Positions 45,501 through 55,776 of a DNA stretch of 64,000 bases are shown one piece after another (the first letter of the stretch is position 1; the number at the start of each line of letters is the position of its first letter). Made by a program: the position numbers and the translations under genes. The notes below the pieces were generated by a model. The model had not been told where the DNA came from. It was given only the letters and a program-made list of their open reading frames with translations, and did not search any database. The DNA lies in the NCBI RefSeq assembly GCF_905147045.1, contig NC_065903.1, positions 1,302,001 through 1,366,000 on the forward strand, in the 5' to 3' direction. The stretch is from Nymphalis io (taxonomy: Eukaryota; Arthropoda; Insecta; Lepidoptera; Nymphalidae).

Positions 45501-48500
45501 AATTAGTTGAACGTGAAGTTGAAATTGTTTTCATTTAAGTTAATCTTTTTATCGTCAGCTCGCACCATTAGTCATTGTTTGTGCACATTTTATTATTTAA
45601 TTTCAGAGTAGTTGTAAAATATTATATTTTGTTTTTAAATACAGGAAAAAAAGCCGAGATGGCCCAGTGGTAAGAGCGCGTGATTCTTAACCGATGATCG
45701 TGGGTTCAAACCCGGGCAAGCACCACTGAAATTTCATGTGCTTAATTTGTGATTGTAATTAATCTCGTGCTTGACGGTGAAGGAAAACATCGCGAAGAAG
45801 CCTGCATGTGTCTAATTTCACTGAAATTCAGCCACATGTGTATTCCACCAACCGGCATTGGAGCAGCGTGGTAGAATAAGATCTAAAACTTTCTCCTCAA
45901 AAAAGGAGAGGAGGCCTTAGCCCAGCAGTGGGACATCACAGGCTGTTACTGGACTACTGAAATACAGGATATCCTTTATTTATAAAGAAAACATTTTTTT
46001 GCTGTTATTTTCGAATAAAGTATACTTTATTCGAGTAGGCTTTTAAAAACACTTGATATTACATGTAATTTAAATATAAAGTTACTATCGGTTCGGAATG
46101 TTCGAGAACAGTCAAGAAATTCAGTACTTACTCTTTTTTCATTGTATTAGGTAAGCAGACTTGCAAGTGGACAACGTGATGTTAAATGATCCAACACTCT
46201 AAAAGTAACTCTGTTTGTCTGTTACAGCTAATCCACTGTACCGATTTTGATGAAATTTAGTACGATGTAAGCTTAAGTCCCAAGAAAGGAAGGAAAGAAT
46301 TCTCCAACAGGCGGATGAAACCGCGAAAACTAGTTTCATATGTACATAATATATTATGTATAATTAAGAACCTTAGTTTTTGTAGTTCCTTATATATCTT
46401 GTATATTCTATATCTTATACATTCTTTTCTATTATCAATAGAAGTAAAGATGTTATATTATAATAGTACAATTAACAATAAAATTAAGAATATAAGATTT
46501 TTCTATGGTACTTCCAAAAGGAAAATCCAATCTTAGATGTAAGATGAACGTATTTGGAGCTGTTATAGTATTCATGCAAATACAAGGACTGATAGTACGA
46601 TAAATCTCTTAGTGAATTCACGATATAGTGGTTAAGCCGTCAGTGTGGACGTCGTAAATCGAACAACAGGAGGTCATTACATTTTCCGATATCTCCAAAC
46701 AGAAGCTATATTCTGTTGTTGGTATAATACTCTAACAGTATTTGGGATTAATTGTCTTGTGTTGTTGTTTTCTATTGATTATAGATCTGTTATAAATTAC
46801 TTATATAATGCAATTTTAATAATGTGGTACAGAGGGCCGTACTTAAAAAACTCGCAGTAGAGTTTTTTACTATCCATCACAGTGCAGGAGGTATATAAAG
46901 ATATATATATAGTGCACGAGGATGAAAGCAAGCACATGCTACCAATCATATAGACTATATATAATTGTTCCATTTTATCTGTAGCCTAACAGTCTACTGG
47001 ATATTGTACTGCAAAACACTTAGTATATGGTATTGTTGTATTCCGGTTTGAAGGGTGAGTGAGCCAGTATAATTACAGGCACAAGGGTCATAACATCTTA
47101 GTTCCCAAGATGCATTGGTGATGTAAGCGATGGTTAATGGTCTATGGGCGTTGGTGACCACTTACCATCAGGTGGCCCATATGCTCGTCCGCCTTCATAT
47201 TCTACAAAAAAAATTGTTTGGTTGAACGCGTTAATCTTAGGAACTACTAGTTCGAATTTAATATATTTTTTTAAAGTTTGATAGCCCTTTTATTAAGGAA
47301 GGCTATAGGTTATATAAAATCACGCTATAACCAATAGAAGCATCAATGAAAAATATTACAAAATTTCTTCCGTTGCGTGCGCTCCATAAACGGTTAGTTA
47401 CGCAACAAACATGTACGACGGAATTATTGCTATTAAAAAGTTCTAAAAATGTTCGTGATAACATGTGTCTATCTTTTACGGTTGACTCACTATAACATTT
47501 TTTATGGTATCAGATTTTTTCTAAAATAATATTACATTGCGATATTATTATAAGCATGGTATTATTTCCTACCTAAATAAATTTATTCATCGGTAGTATA
47601 TAATTTTTAGTAAAATTGCTCTAAATCATTTGATTTCAAAGAATATTATTCTTAGGAAATATCACAGTTTTAAAATAAATCCGCAGCAAAATAATAGCGC
47701 GTGGTGAGGGCGTGGTAGCGAGGCCTGTCGGTAGCCCTGCGAGGTAGCATGCCGCGCGGCAATATGGGCAATAACTATAAAAGAACACCTTTTATAGTTA
47801 TCGCCTACATTGATCACGTTTTGAGCAGACTGTCAGTTCTTAGACATACAAATTTCCACGCGAACGAAGTCGCGAGCTCTAGTTTTTAAATAAGATCATA
47901 AAATATATTATTTTAAAATACGATATATTATAAGGTTTCGTAGTGGTTTCCTTTGTGGTAGAGCTTCGTGGAACCTCGTTTAGGTGTATTAAGCACTAAT
48001 CAAATATTCTACCGCAAAACAGCAGTACTTAGTATTGTGGTGTTTGGATGATTGAGCAGTGTAACTACAGGCACCAGTGATATAAAATCTTAATTCCCAA
48101 GGTTGGTAGCGTATTGGCGTCCTAAGGGATAATTAATATTTCTTACAATGCGAATGTCTATGAGCGTTGCTAATCACTTACCATCAGATGGCCCAATTGC
48201 CCGACCGCTTACCTATAAATATATATTCCTTAAAAAAAAAATAAGTTTATTAAATTAATTGTAATATGTTGGTCATCCATCTTTTAATCCGTTAATATTT
48301 CAAGTTATGTCGCTTATATTTGTCTTGTCATTTATTTTATCTGTCCTTTACTGAGGTAGCTTAAATATTAAGTTAATTTTAAAGCCTGTATTATTTGAAC
48401 AATTCTAACGAAATTATCAATTACATACCGACTGCTGTAACCGTATTTAAGGAGATACTTTTTAATGAATTATTCACTATATTAATTTTTTTTATTTTTA

Positions 48501-50490
48501 TCATATATATGATAAAATATGTTTTTAACAGATCTAATAACATCCATAGATTTAAAAAATGATAATATATTATTTAGGATTGTACTTGTAATCTTTTTTT
48601 TTATTATCCGCACACATAGTTATAAAAAGTACTTTGTATTGGTTGCAATAAAATTCAGATTCAAAAATATAATTAAAAAAAATTAGGAAAGTCAAAAGTG
48701 CTTTAAGTCCACATGCAAGTAAATAAAGTTGGGGCAAAAACATTCTTCTAATATTTTAAAAGATATAAACAGTAAAATATTGAACAGCTATTTTCTCTTC
48801 GCTAACTAAAGCACCTAAACTTACTACATACAGTTCTCAACTACGATAATGGTCAAGCCATTGTCTCCTGAATCTTTTCTAACATTTTTATTTCTCAGCT
48901 TTTCTAGCGCTTTTGCAAATGTAAAATTCGTTTCTACACAACTTGGGTGATCAGGCGTCAGCCGTTTTATAAAAAAAATATATTAAACTTTTCTTTAAAA
49001 CAATTAATTAAATATATTAACATAAGTATTAGAATAAAATTAAATATGCATGTCAATAATTGTTGTTATAATTAATATAAGAAGTAAAGACTAAACTTGT
49101 CAGTTTTGTAAATTACATATTATATAACATATTAAATTACATATTATAATAATAGTCACAGGGCTGCGGTAAACATTGCCCTCGCCAAGACCTGCGAGCT
49201 GTTCATAAGGATTACACATTAAGACCGAGGCGCAATGGTTCCGCTCAGGGACAAGAGGAGGAGGTCCAGGTTAGTAACTCAAAAATCTAGAAGACCAAGT
49301 ACATATTCTTGAAATTTCACTCTGGACTATTGTTGGGGTTTCATAGAGCATTTCGAGAGCCTAGTCCCTCAAGATTGAGAAGGTACCTATGGTAGGTAGA
49401 TTTAACTTATCAACAGCCAATCATTGTCCACTGCTGAACATAAACCTCTCCCAAGGTTTGCCAAAGCTCCCTGTCGTCCACCTTCCGCTTTCAGTTGGTG
49501 CCCGCCAATTTCTTAAGGTCATCGGTCCACCTGACTGGAGTGCACCCTACGCTGCGTTTGCCGATCCGCGGTCACCACTCTACGGCTCGTCTGCTCCAAC
49601 GGCCATCGGTCTTACGATAAACGTGACCAGCCGGTCACGCCACTATTATCACGCCACTTCAGCCTGCTAATTTTACAAGCTATGTCGGTGACTCCGGTTC
49701 TTTTCCGGATAATCTCATTTCTGATCTTATCCTTCAAAGATACTCCGAGCATAGCTAGCTCCATAGCACGCTGAGCGACTTTGAATTTGTGGACTAGTCC
49801 CGATGTTAGTGTCCACGTTTCGGCACCGTATGTCATGGCAGATAAGACTCATTGGTTGAAGACTTTCGTCTTCAAATATTGCGGTATAGACGACTTGAGG
49901 ACTTGACGAAGGTTGCCAAATGCGGGCAGCATTCCAAGCGAATTCTTCGATCTACTTCCTTCTCGAAGTTGTTCCTACCGACTTGTATTATCTGCCCTAG
50001 GTAGGTATATTCACTAACAACTTCGAGAGGTTTCCCCTCGACGTATATCGGTCCCGGCACGACATGTCTATTGAACATGACCTTGGTCTTGTCCAAGTTC
50101 ATACCGAGACCAACACACCGGAAAGACTCGCCTAGGCTACGCAGCATTTCGGTGAGTTGTTCCAGCGACTCTGCTATGATGACGATGAGATTTAACTTAT
50201 ATTAAGATTATCATTTATTGTGTTCCTCTGGTCCATATCTGTTTTATATACTATAATGAAATACTTAAAATACAAAAACTTACCAGTATAAGAGCAAACA
50301 ATGGTAACGGTGCATGGTGTGTGGCCATCAGAGTACCAGCACCGAGACTTATCGTAACCAGGATAGACCCTGATAACGCTAAAGCCTCCCATTCATCCGC
50401 TGATGGTAATAGCGCCATCGCCAGCACAGCTAGCAGCACGAATATTATCACTGACAGCACTGATATTGCTGTCACTTGTGATAATAACGT
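39392..50490 (-). CDS. Adenylate cyclase, N-terminal membrane part, three exons (partial)
   Basis: Minus-strand join 50490-50284, 40940-40812, 39586-39392: 69, 43 and 65 codons, all introns phase 0, all with GT/AG sites. The 177 residues contain about five hydrophobic segments separated by short loops, as in the first six-helix bundle of membrane adenylate cyclases. They end in the conserved juxtamembrane/coiled-coil region, with TRTCLEQRVKLECEREQQER followed by LLLSVIPAYIAAE immediately before the C1 catalytic domain. Family knowledge: these enzymes make cAMP from ATP under G-protein control at the plasma membrane. The ending recalls insect Ac76E (type 2-like) best, but that is from memory. 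The upstream N-terminal exon(s) and all catalytic exons are outside what I can find in the window. Confidence 0.85.
39587..40811 (-). other. Adenylate cyclase intron (short)
   Basis: 1.2 kb, AT-rich, with only a scrap of SINE-A near 40126-40152 (CCTTCTTTTCAAAAAAAGGA). No exon seen. Confidence 0.65.
40812..40940 (-). CDS. Adenylate cyclase exon (transmembrane segment)
   Basis: Acceptor TTTTTCTTCTAG, donor GTTTGTAA. The 43 codons in phase 0 encode MVHTMMPIARSIALSLAAAL followed by TLAYMGLAIGLG, one long membrane helix, then a polar QEAQFYQQ loop. The methionine at its start is internal, not an initiator. Confidence 0.82.
41150..41390 (+). repeat. SINE-C, 3' two thirds
   Basis: GAGTCTGAAAGTTGACAG, then CCGTGCTTTAGAAAGCACTT, ATTGCCGTCCCATCGGATTA and a diverged ATCGGTCAGAAGAGCATC tail. 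Confidence 0.75.
42243..42289 (+). repeat. Helitron-like 3' terminus
   Basis: GTGAAGCTGGAGCGGGTAGC ending CTAGTTTA, resembling the hairpin-CTAGT end of lepidopteran Helitrons. Confidence 0.4.
42455..42545 (-). repeat. Family B 3' fragment, eroded
   Basis: GCAGATGGGTCATTTGATGG, then TTAGTGGTCACCACCGCCCA and TAGACATTAGCACCGTAAG. Confidence 0.65.
42684..42778 (-). repeat. SINE-A internal fragment
   Basis: GTCACTGAATTTCATCCAAC, then GACGTTTTTCCTCATCACTG and GCACGAGATAAAATAAAAAC with AATTCAGCACATGG. A family B copy begins 12 bases later. Confidence 0.65.
42790..43082 (+). mobile_element. Family B, full length
   Basis: GGTGGTAGAGCTTTGTGCAA to CGTCCACCTTCTTTTTTATAAAAAAAA. Confidence 0.9.
43646..43905 (+). 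repeat. Family B, old, with internal duplication
   Basis: GTGGTAGAGCACTTCTTAGA start. The AGTGTAACTA-to-ACTATGTA segment occurs twice (around 43709-43763 and 43774-43838). Eroded 3' end CATACCATTAGATGGAC. Confidence 0.65.
44299..45105 (+). pseudogene. RTE reverse transcriptase, C-terminal fragment
   Basis: Open for about 268 codons from an ATG contributed by the junction. It begins just before the catalytic box (SHLRFADDIVIIAESLEQL), then NLDKTKVMFNRHV, the YTYLGQIIQIGRNNFEKE region, MTYGAETWTLT, and the carboxyl end WAGHVCRRTDGRW and VGRPPARWTDDLKKVAGTNW, closing with EAYVQQWTTIGC. Fingers, palm motifs A and B and the endonuclease are missing, so it cannot act. No stop or frameshift occurs in what remains, so the insertion is recent. 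Confidence 0.92.
44303..45120 (+). mobile_element. RTE-type LINE, 5'-truncated, with 11-bp target-site duplication
   Basis: ACATTTGATGC at 44292-44302 and 45121-45131. It ends in a TTGA/TGAT microsatellite tail (45101-45120) instead of poly-A, as RTE elements do. Microhomology at the 5' junction (ATGC fits both target and element) is typical of truncated inserts. Confidence 0.92.
45647..45959 (+). mobile_element. SINE-A, full length with 10-bp target-site duplication
   Basis: AAATACAGGA at 45637-45646 and 45960-45969. Six A bases precede GCCGAGATGGCCCAGTGG; the B box is GGGTTCAAACCCGGG. It ends CAGGCTGTTACTGGACTACTG. Confidence 0.92.
46016..46140 (+). repeat. Family G interspersed repeat
   Basis: AAGTATACTTTATTCGAGTA, then GGCTTTTAAAAACACTTG, ACTATCGGTTCGGAATGTTC and AGTACTTACTCTTTTTTC. 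A second copy is at 59217. Confidence 0.65.
46190..46334 (+). repeat. Helitron-like repeat, 3' end
   Basis: TGTTTGTCTGTTACAGCTAA, ACCGATTTTGATGAAATTTA, then GGCGGATGAAACCGCGAAAA and CTAGTTT: a hairpin with a CTAGT terminus. Confidence 0.5.
46988..47211 (+). mobile_element. Family B, 5'-truncated with a small deletion
   Basis: CTACTGGATATTGTACTGCA to CGTCCGCCTTCATATTCTAC and an A run. The GTTGGTGGCG block is missing. Confidence 0.85.
47767..47805. repeat. Inverted repeat, 17-bp arms with one mismatch
   Basis: GGCAATAACTATAAAAG and CTTTTATAGTTATCGCC around a 5-base loop. It follows a GC-rich patch at 47700-47764 of unknown nature. Confidence 0.85.
47955..48227 (+). repeat. Family B, diverged
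   Basis: GTGGTAGAGCTTCGTGGAAC, CTACCGCAAAACAGCAGTAC, CTTACCATCAGATGGCCCAA and CGACCGCTTACCTATAAA. Confidence 0.8.
49162..49269 (+). other. Unidentified exon-like block (36 codons, spliceable)
   Basis: GC-rich island bounded by an acceptor (AATAGTCACAG) and donor (GTTAGT), exactly 108 bases, open in the phase-0 frame (GCGKHCPRQDLRAVHKDYTL, then RPRRNGSAQGQEEEVQ). The +2 frame opens AAVNIALAKTCELFI before a stop, which vaguely recalls a histone-fold helix. The minus strand is also open but lacks splice sites. It lies on the opposite strand inside the adenylate cyclase intron. I do not recognise it; it may be a real exon of another nested gene, a decayed retrocopy, or chance. Confidence 0.35.
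49411..50187 (-). mobile_element. RTE-type LINE, 5'-truncated, with 13-bp target-site duplication
   Basis: AGATTTAACTTAT at 49398-49410 and 50188-50200. Reverse complement of the copy at 44303, truncated slightly further in (at ATCGTCATCATAGCAGAG), with only one TTGA tail unit. Stops and shifts break the frame into pieces. A short duplicated GTGGCGTGA sits near 49645. It lies in the same direction as the adenylate cyclase, ending 83 bases from a splice donor. Confidence 0.92.
50284..50490 (-). CDS. Adenylate cyclase exon (transmembrane segments)
   Basis: Acceptor TTCGTTACAG, donor GTAAGT. The 69 residues hold two to three hydrophobic stretches (VLSVIIFVLLAVLAMALL, then LALSGSILVTISLGAGTLMA and LPLFALIL). 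Phase 0 at both ends. The plus-strand open frame over it is a shadow. An RTE fragment ends only 84 bases past its donor. Confidence 0.83.
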
Positions 50491-51139
50491 CTGTAACGAA
50501 GAAAAAATAAAATTAGATAATGTTAACGACAATACAAGGAGGATGAAAGACCAATCTTGAATAAATATAATCTCATAATACTTATTTGTTTTGTTAACAG
50601 CCAAAATCAAAGTCAAATGTGATATTTTTAGAAGAATTTCAATTCTAAATATATGTTAATAATTAAATCTAAAAAAGTAGAATAACATATTTTCATCGAT
50701 CTGTTCATAACTCTGTTTGGAAAACACGTGTCTTATGTCTCTCTCACACATCAAGTCATAAATATTTCAGCAAAAGTATGTCAAAGAGGTGAAAGCCTAG
50801 AAGCATTTCCAGATATCTTAAATTGTTGTCAGTTTTGGTAGTCTTAGTCGAACAATGAATCTTGGAATATCACAAAAGCTATGCCTCGAGCATTTGCTTT
50901 GAAAGGTCCCGGACCTTTTTTCGCCCTTTGTCACGTCATTTTCCCTAAAGAATATCGTATATTCGAAAAATGTGTCATAAAATTTAACTTTCGAGGTTTT
51001 TCACGATTTGACTAGTAGGCGTTGTTGGTTGTGATCGTGAAAGGATAAAAGGTTTAACCGTTACATTGTCCAAAACCGATTTATGTATGTATAATTGTGT
51101 ATGACTTGACAATCAAAATTAAAATATACTATTTTGGAG

Positions 51140-51213
51140 GCTTGCTTGTCCGGGCTTGAACCCACGATCATCGGTTAAAATTCACGCGCTCTTACCACTG
51201 GGCCATCTCGGCT
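51140..51213 (-). repeat. Solo tRNA-like head of SINE-A
   Basis: Contains only the head: TTGTCCGGGCTTGAACCCAC (B box side), AAATTCACGCGCTCTTACCA and CTGGGCCATCTCGGC. The body is absent. Confidence 0.8.
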
Positions 51214-51529
51214 ATTAACATTACATACATTATTATACAACAATATATATAATAATATAAAAGTGAAGATAAACTTTAAATGTATTCTTAGATAAATGTA
51301 AAAGTGTCTGTGAATGTTTATAATAGAAACGATTACGTCGTCCCTTATGTATTGACATTGTGGAGTCGTTAACCTGGCGTTGTAAGTTTGTCTATGCTTC
51401 TCGTGTATAATCAACTTACTGTTCCCCGTGGCTTCACTGATAACGTAGATTTCTGTATGTGACAGAATTTTAAAACTCACACAGCAGTACAGCAGTTTTT
51501 AGATTTTAATATTAGTATAGACATATTAT

Positions 51530-51562
51530 TACGCGCGAGCGAAACCGCGGACAACAGCTAGT
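51530..51562 (+). repeat. Helitron-like 3' terminus
   Basis: ACGCGCGAGCGAAACCGCGG, then ACAACAGCTAGTTC. Confidence 0.5.
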
Positions 51563-52829
51563 TCTATCAATATAACAATGTCGCAATTATGAAGTAGTTT
51601 ATGAAGTAGTAGTTGCAATTATGAAGTAGCTGTAAATATTCATGCTTTGTTAATAATATTCCAGAAAGAGTCTTTAGTTCCAAGATTATGAGTGGCCTAT
51701 ACTGCCTATAGGTATCTGTAGAATTTGTTATTATTGTTTGAGGTCAAATAATTGGTTTTTAATTTGACATTTTATTGTATACCGATAATCATGAAATAAT
51801 ATTTATGATTAATCTCGTCAGTCGTAAGCGATTTTGTCGTTTTTCAATGTACATGTTTCTTAAACAAAAACTTTTTGTTTGTATTTAAAGAATATTTATC
51901 TTTTTAAAGTTTTGATCTACAGATTGATAATTATATCGTAATAACATTCGCTAATTTGTGTTATGTAAAAATACAATTATATATTTTGTTTTTTTTTTTT
52001 TTTACAATTAGTTTTTTTTTTATTTGAACGTTAAGTTAACCTATAATTAGTATAAATTTTTAATACTATTATTACATAAGCAATAAGAAAATGTATTAAA
52101 TAATATAACATAACCTTGGCTTCCTAATTAATGTAATAAATTAAATAAACCTGATTATAGAATATTTCAAACAAACTATTTATCAAGCCCTACTGCAATT
52201 GTTTTAGGATTCCATGTGGATCGTTTCCATATATATTCCATTCTTATTGTCTTGGACAAGGTGGGCCTCGCTATGTTTTGTGATGCAATTGTAAGAATAT
52301 TAAAGGCTATTCAGTGGCATTCATCAGCTTAACAGGGAAATATCTTTTGTCATCTTATCTCTATTATCAGACATACATACGAATATTTTCACACAATTCC
52401 TTGCGTACCAATCGTTTTAGTTTTAATATGAAATACACTTTATTATTAATTTGTATGAAGATGTCAAGATTCATAAATAATAAAAAATTGAAGTAAGAGA
52501 TTTTACATTAGTTTTCGCGGAACTTGAGAATTTCGGATCCGAAACGCAGCTACACTATGTATTGCTGATTGGCACTAGAATATCTGACGAGTTAGTGATC
52601 CCTACCCAGAGGGGATTGCACAAATCCACCCGGTAAGTATGTAAGTGAGTATAATTTTGGGCCATCAAACAAAGAGAATCGTTAACTGATTATAATATCT
52701 TGTCAAAAATTAAATTTAGTTATTTATTTAATTGGATCTCAAACTGTTGTACATAAAATACATCCAATACATGCTTTAGATTTACTTGTATGTACCACCA
52801 ATTATAGAAGACAACGTGTATTCTTTTTT

Positions 52830-53098
52830 TATAGGATAGGTAGGCGGAAGAGGACATGGGCCACCTGATGGTGAGTGGTCACCAACACCCATAGACATTG
52901 GCATTGTAAGAAATCAACCATCACCATAATAACCATCGCTCACATTGCCAATGTGCCAGCAACCTTAGAAACTAAGATGTTAAGTCACTTGTGCCTGTAA
53001 TTAAACTGGCTCACTCACCCTTTAAACCGGAACAAAAGAATACCAAGTACTGCAGTTTTTCGGTAGAATATCGAGTGGGTGGTACCTACCCAGACGAG
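52830..53098 (-). mobile_element. Family B, near full length
   Basis: TATAGGATAGGTAGGCGGAA to GGTGGTACCTACCCAGACGA. An extra AACCATCACCATAAT stretch duplicates the AACCATCGC block. Confidence 0.85.
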
Positions 53099-53436
53099 CG
53101 AACCCAGACGTGTGTATGGACTCGAAACGATATTAATGCGAATTAATATGAGGTCTAAGGTCGGTAATCGATATCGGTGTCCAAAAATATGTTATAATTT
53201 TTTTAATTAATTTCAGAATATAATGTTAGAATATAATATAATGTTATAATTTTTTTAATTAATTTCAGAACTCTATCGTCTCTCCTATTGACCCTAATCT
53301 ATTTTAATTGAATGTCAAAAGCAGACTAAAAATCGTCATGTTTTTATAGTAGTTATTCAGTTTTTAAGCGGAGTTATCTTTTTTTTACAAATTTATACCA
53401 ATGAAAGTAATATTTGTTATTTATAATTGAAAAAAA

Positions 53437-53710
53437 AAACTTTTTTTTATATGAGGAACAAACGAGCAGGAGGCTCACCTGATAGAAAATGACTACCACC
53501 GCCCATGGACATCTGCAACATGGGCTTGCAGGTGGTTTGCCGGGCTTTAAGGAATAAGTACGCTCGTTTCTTGAAGGCCGCTATGTCACAAGGCGATTCG
53601 GAAAAGTCGCCGGCGAAAGCTCGTTCCACAAAGTGATGTGAGGCAGGTAAATTGCTAACCTTAAAAATCGCGCTGTTTTGGATTTCCAGACAACGAAGTG
53701 GTGAGAGTGG
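53437..53710 (-). mobile_element. Family D, 3' end of another LINE
   Basis: T run, TATGAGGAACAAACGAGCAG, GAGGCTCACCTGATAGAAAA, GGCTTGCAGGTGGTTTGCCG, CGCTCGTTTCTTGAAGGCCG and CCAGACAACGAAGTGGTGAG. The pattern recalls a widespread lepidopteran LINE 3' region; the element body is absent. Confidence 0.7.
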
Positions 53711-54044
53711 ATTTTTGAGTTCGTTCAGTTATTGTTTTAAATAAGGTTTTATAGTAAATAAAACGTAAACGTAGATAAAGTACGTAAGTAGAGTTTTGTA
53801 AGTTTTTATGTTGGTTCTAAGCTTATTGATATACATAAGTATTTAATTGCAAAATATATCTTTACGATAATATATAAGTATTCAATTGAATTAAAAGTTT
53901 TTTAATCATTAAATTTAAATATAAAAATATTCAATGCTACAGGTAATCAACTACAAAGAGTTTTAACGATAATTTATTAATTCATAATTTTTTAACATTG
54001 TTACGGTCACGCGAGACAAAACCGTAACGGATAACATTTTTGCT

Positions 54045-54342
54045 TTTTTTTATAGAGTAGTTTGTCGGACGAATAAATGGGCCACCTGATGGTAAGTGAT
54101 CACCGACGCCCTTAGACATTGGCATTGTAGGAGATGTTAACCATCTCTTACATCGCCGATGCGCCACCAACCGTGGAAACTAAGATGTTATGTCCTTTGT
54201 GCCTGAAATTACACTGGCTCACTCACCCATCAAACCGGAACACAACAATACCAAGTATGCTGTAGCTATTTGGCGGTATAATATTTGATCAATTGGTGGT
54301 ACCTACCCAGTCAAGCTTGCACAAAGCCCTACCACCAGAACA
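54045..54342 (-). mobile_element. Family B, full length
   Basis: TATAGAGTAGTTTGTCGGAC to GCACAAAGCCCTACCACCAG. Confidence 0.88.
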
Positions 54343-54344
54343 AA

Positions 54345-54492
54345 GTTTATTTAATATATAATGATCGGTACAATCTAGATGTTTGTGAAACATATTGAAT
54401 AAATCATTCAAATTTACAAATACAGGTTTACCGTCTAAAATTTCGTTCTCTACGAACTTCGCAACTGTGTAATCAAAGGTACATGTTTGCAA
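54345..54492 (-). pseudogene. Coding-like fragment of unknown origin
   Basis: The minus strand reads CTFDYTVAKFVENEILDGKP, VFVNLNDLFNMFHKHLDC, TDHYILNK with a protein-like mix of residues, then runs into a family B copy. It is preceded by an in-frame TAA; an AG (ATTACACAG) could serve as acceptor just before the codons for AKFVENE. I cannot name the family. It may be a decayed exon or retrocopy; chance remains possible. Confidence 0.3.
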
Positions 54493-54558
54493 ATTTTACT
54501 GAGTCAGTCTCTTAGTTGGGCAGAATATGCCTATAGATAACTATTACCTACTTCCCAG

Positions 54559-54582
54559 AATTTATCCCTATAGGGATAAATT
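54559..54582. repeat. Perfect 24-bp palindrome without loop
   Basis: Two half-sites AATTTATCCCTA / TAGGGATAAATT. Confidence 0.9.
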
Positions 54583-55507
54583 TAGGGTCGCTAACCCTAT
54601 CGAGGTGCAAATACGTAAAATGTTTTACGGACGGACGGAACATTCCCGAATTAAGAAGTAGTTTTCTTTTAAATGTGTAGATTATATTTGTTTTTCGTCA
54701 AAATCAACCCTCTGGCGATTGAAAGATATTTTTAGGCTCCTTTGAACATATCACTATACTTCAATATTTTGGCTAACTACATCTAGCTTGGTTAAAATTC
54801 GTAAGAAGTATAGTTTGTGAATATTCTGTAGGTAATATTCATAAGTTTGTACTTCAGAAAGGTTATTATTAATACGGAATGATTATTTAATTGGTCTCAA
54901 TTATGTTAGTGGAACGAAAGAATGAAATAAATGTGATTTAATATAGTTTAGCGAGACGTTCATGTAACTCGATAAGAAGGGAGATTGTGTGTCACGCAAT
55001 TCATTACATTATCAAACCTCACTCGGAATTTTACCGCCTTACTTATATATTTTGCTTATCAGATTTGTTAAGCAATTCTGTCTTCTACATTCGAATGTCA
55101 AATCAATGACGTCAGAAAGAGAGAAATCAGTGATTTGAATCTGCGTAACATTTCATTGTATTAAATATGCTAAATGTTGATTTTATTATTACACTAATTC
55201 TTTAAGATTCTTAACCAATTTGTTTATATTTATAATAATATAGTATATCTAATGAGTTTTGAATCCTCTAGTCTCTTGAATTATCAGTTTTGGATAAAAA
55301 AAAAAATCATCAAAATCACGCTAAGGCTTACGGAAGCGGAGCAGAAACGTTGTATATGGGTGATGCAGAGCGTAATATCTAAGCATAGCTTATAAAATCA
55401 AATTAGCGAATCTTATGTATATATTTATTTTGTGCATCTCGTCATGGTCCTAATGAAATAAATCTTATTTTGAATTTAGATAAAATGTTACTTTTTTAAT
55501 AGTACAG

Positions 55508-55776
55508 TACACCTTGTTAATGTCCCACGGCTGGGCTAAGGCCTCCTCTCCCTTTTTGAGGAGAAGGCTTGGAGCTTATTCCACCACGCTGCTCCAATGC
55601 GGGTTGGTAGAATACACATGTGGCATAATTTCAATGAAATTAGACACATGCAGGTTCTCCCTCACGATGTTTTCCTATACCCTAAGCTCATGAAAATTCA
55701 GTGGTGCTTGCCCGGGTTTGAACCCACGATCAACGGTTAAGATTTACGCGTTTTAACCGCTAGGTCATTTCGACTT
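55508..55776 (-). mobile_element. SINE-A with internal deletion
   Basis: CACCTTGTTAATGTCCCACG to the head near CGCTAGGTCATTTCGAC; the CACGAGATGAATTATAATCA block is missing. Confidence 0.85.

Larger units (their letters stand above)
40941..50283 (-). other. Adenylate cyclase intron (9.3 kb)
   Basis: Dense in repeats: SINE-A, SINE-C, five family B pieces, two RTE fragments and Helitron-like ends. One unexplained exon-like block sits at 49162. 41400-42240 and 48230-49140 show only AT-rich sequence. Confidence 0.65.

Noticed and set aside
50321..50560. 79-codon plus-strand frame
   Set aside because: Antisense shadow of the adenylate cyclase exon at 50284-50490.
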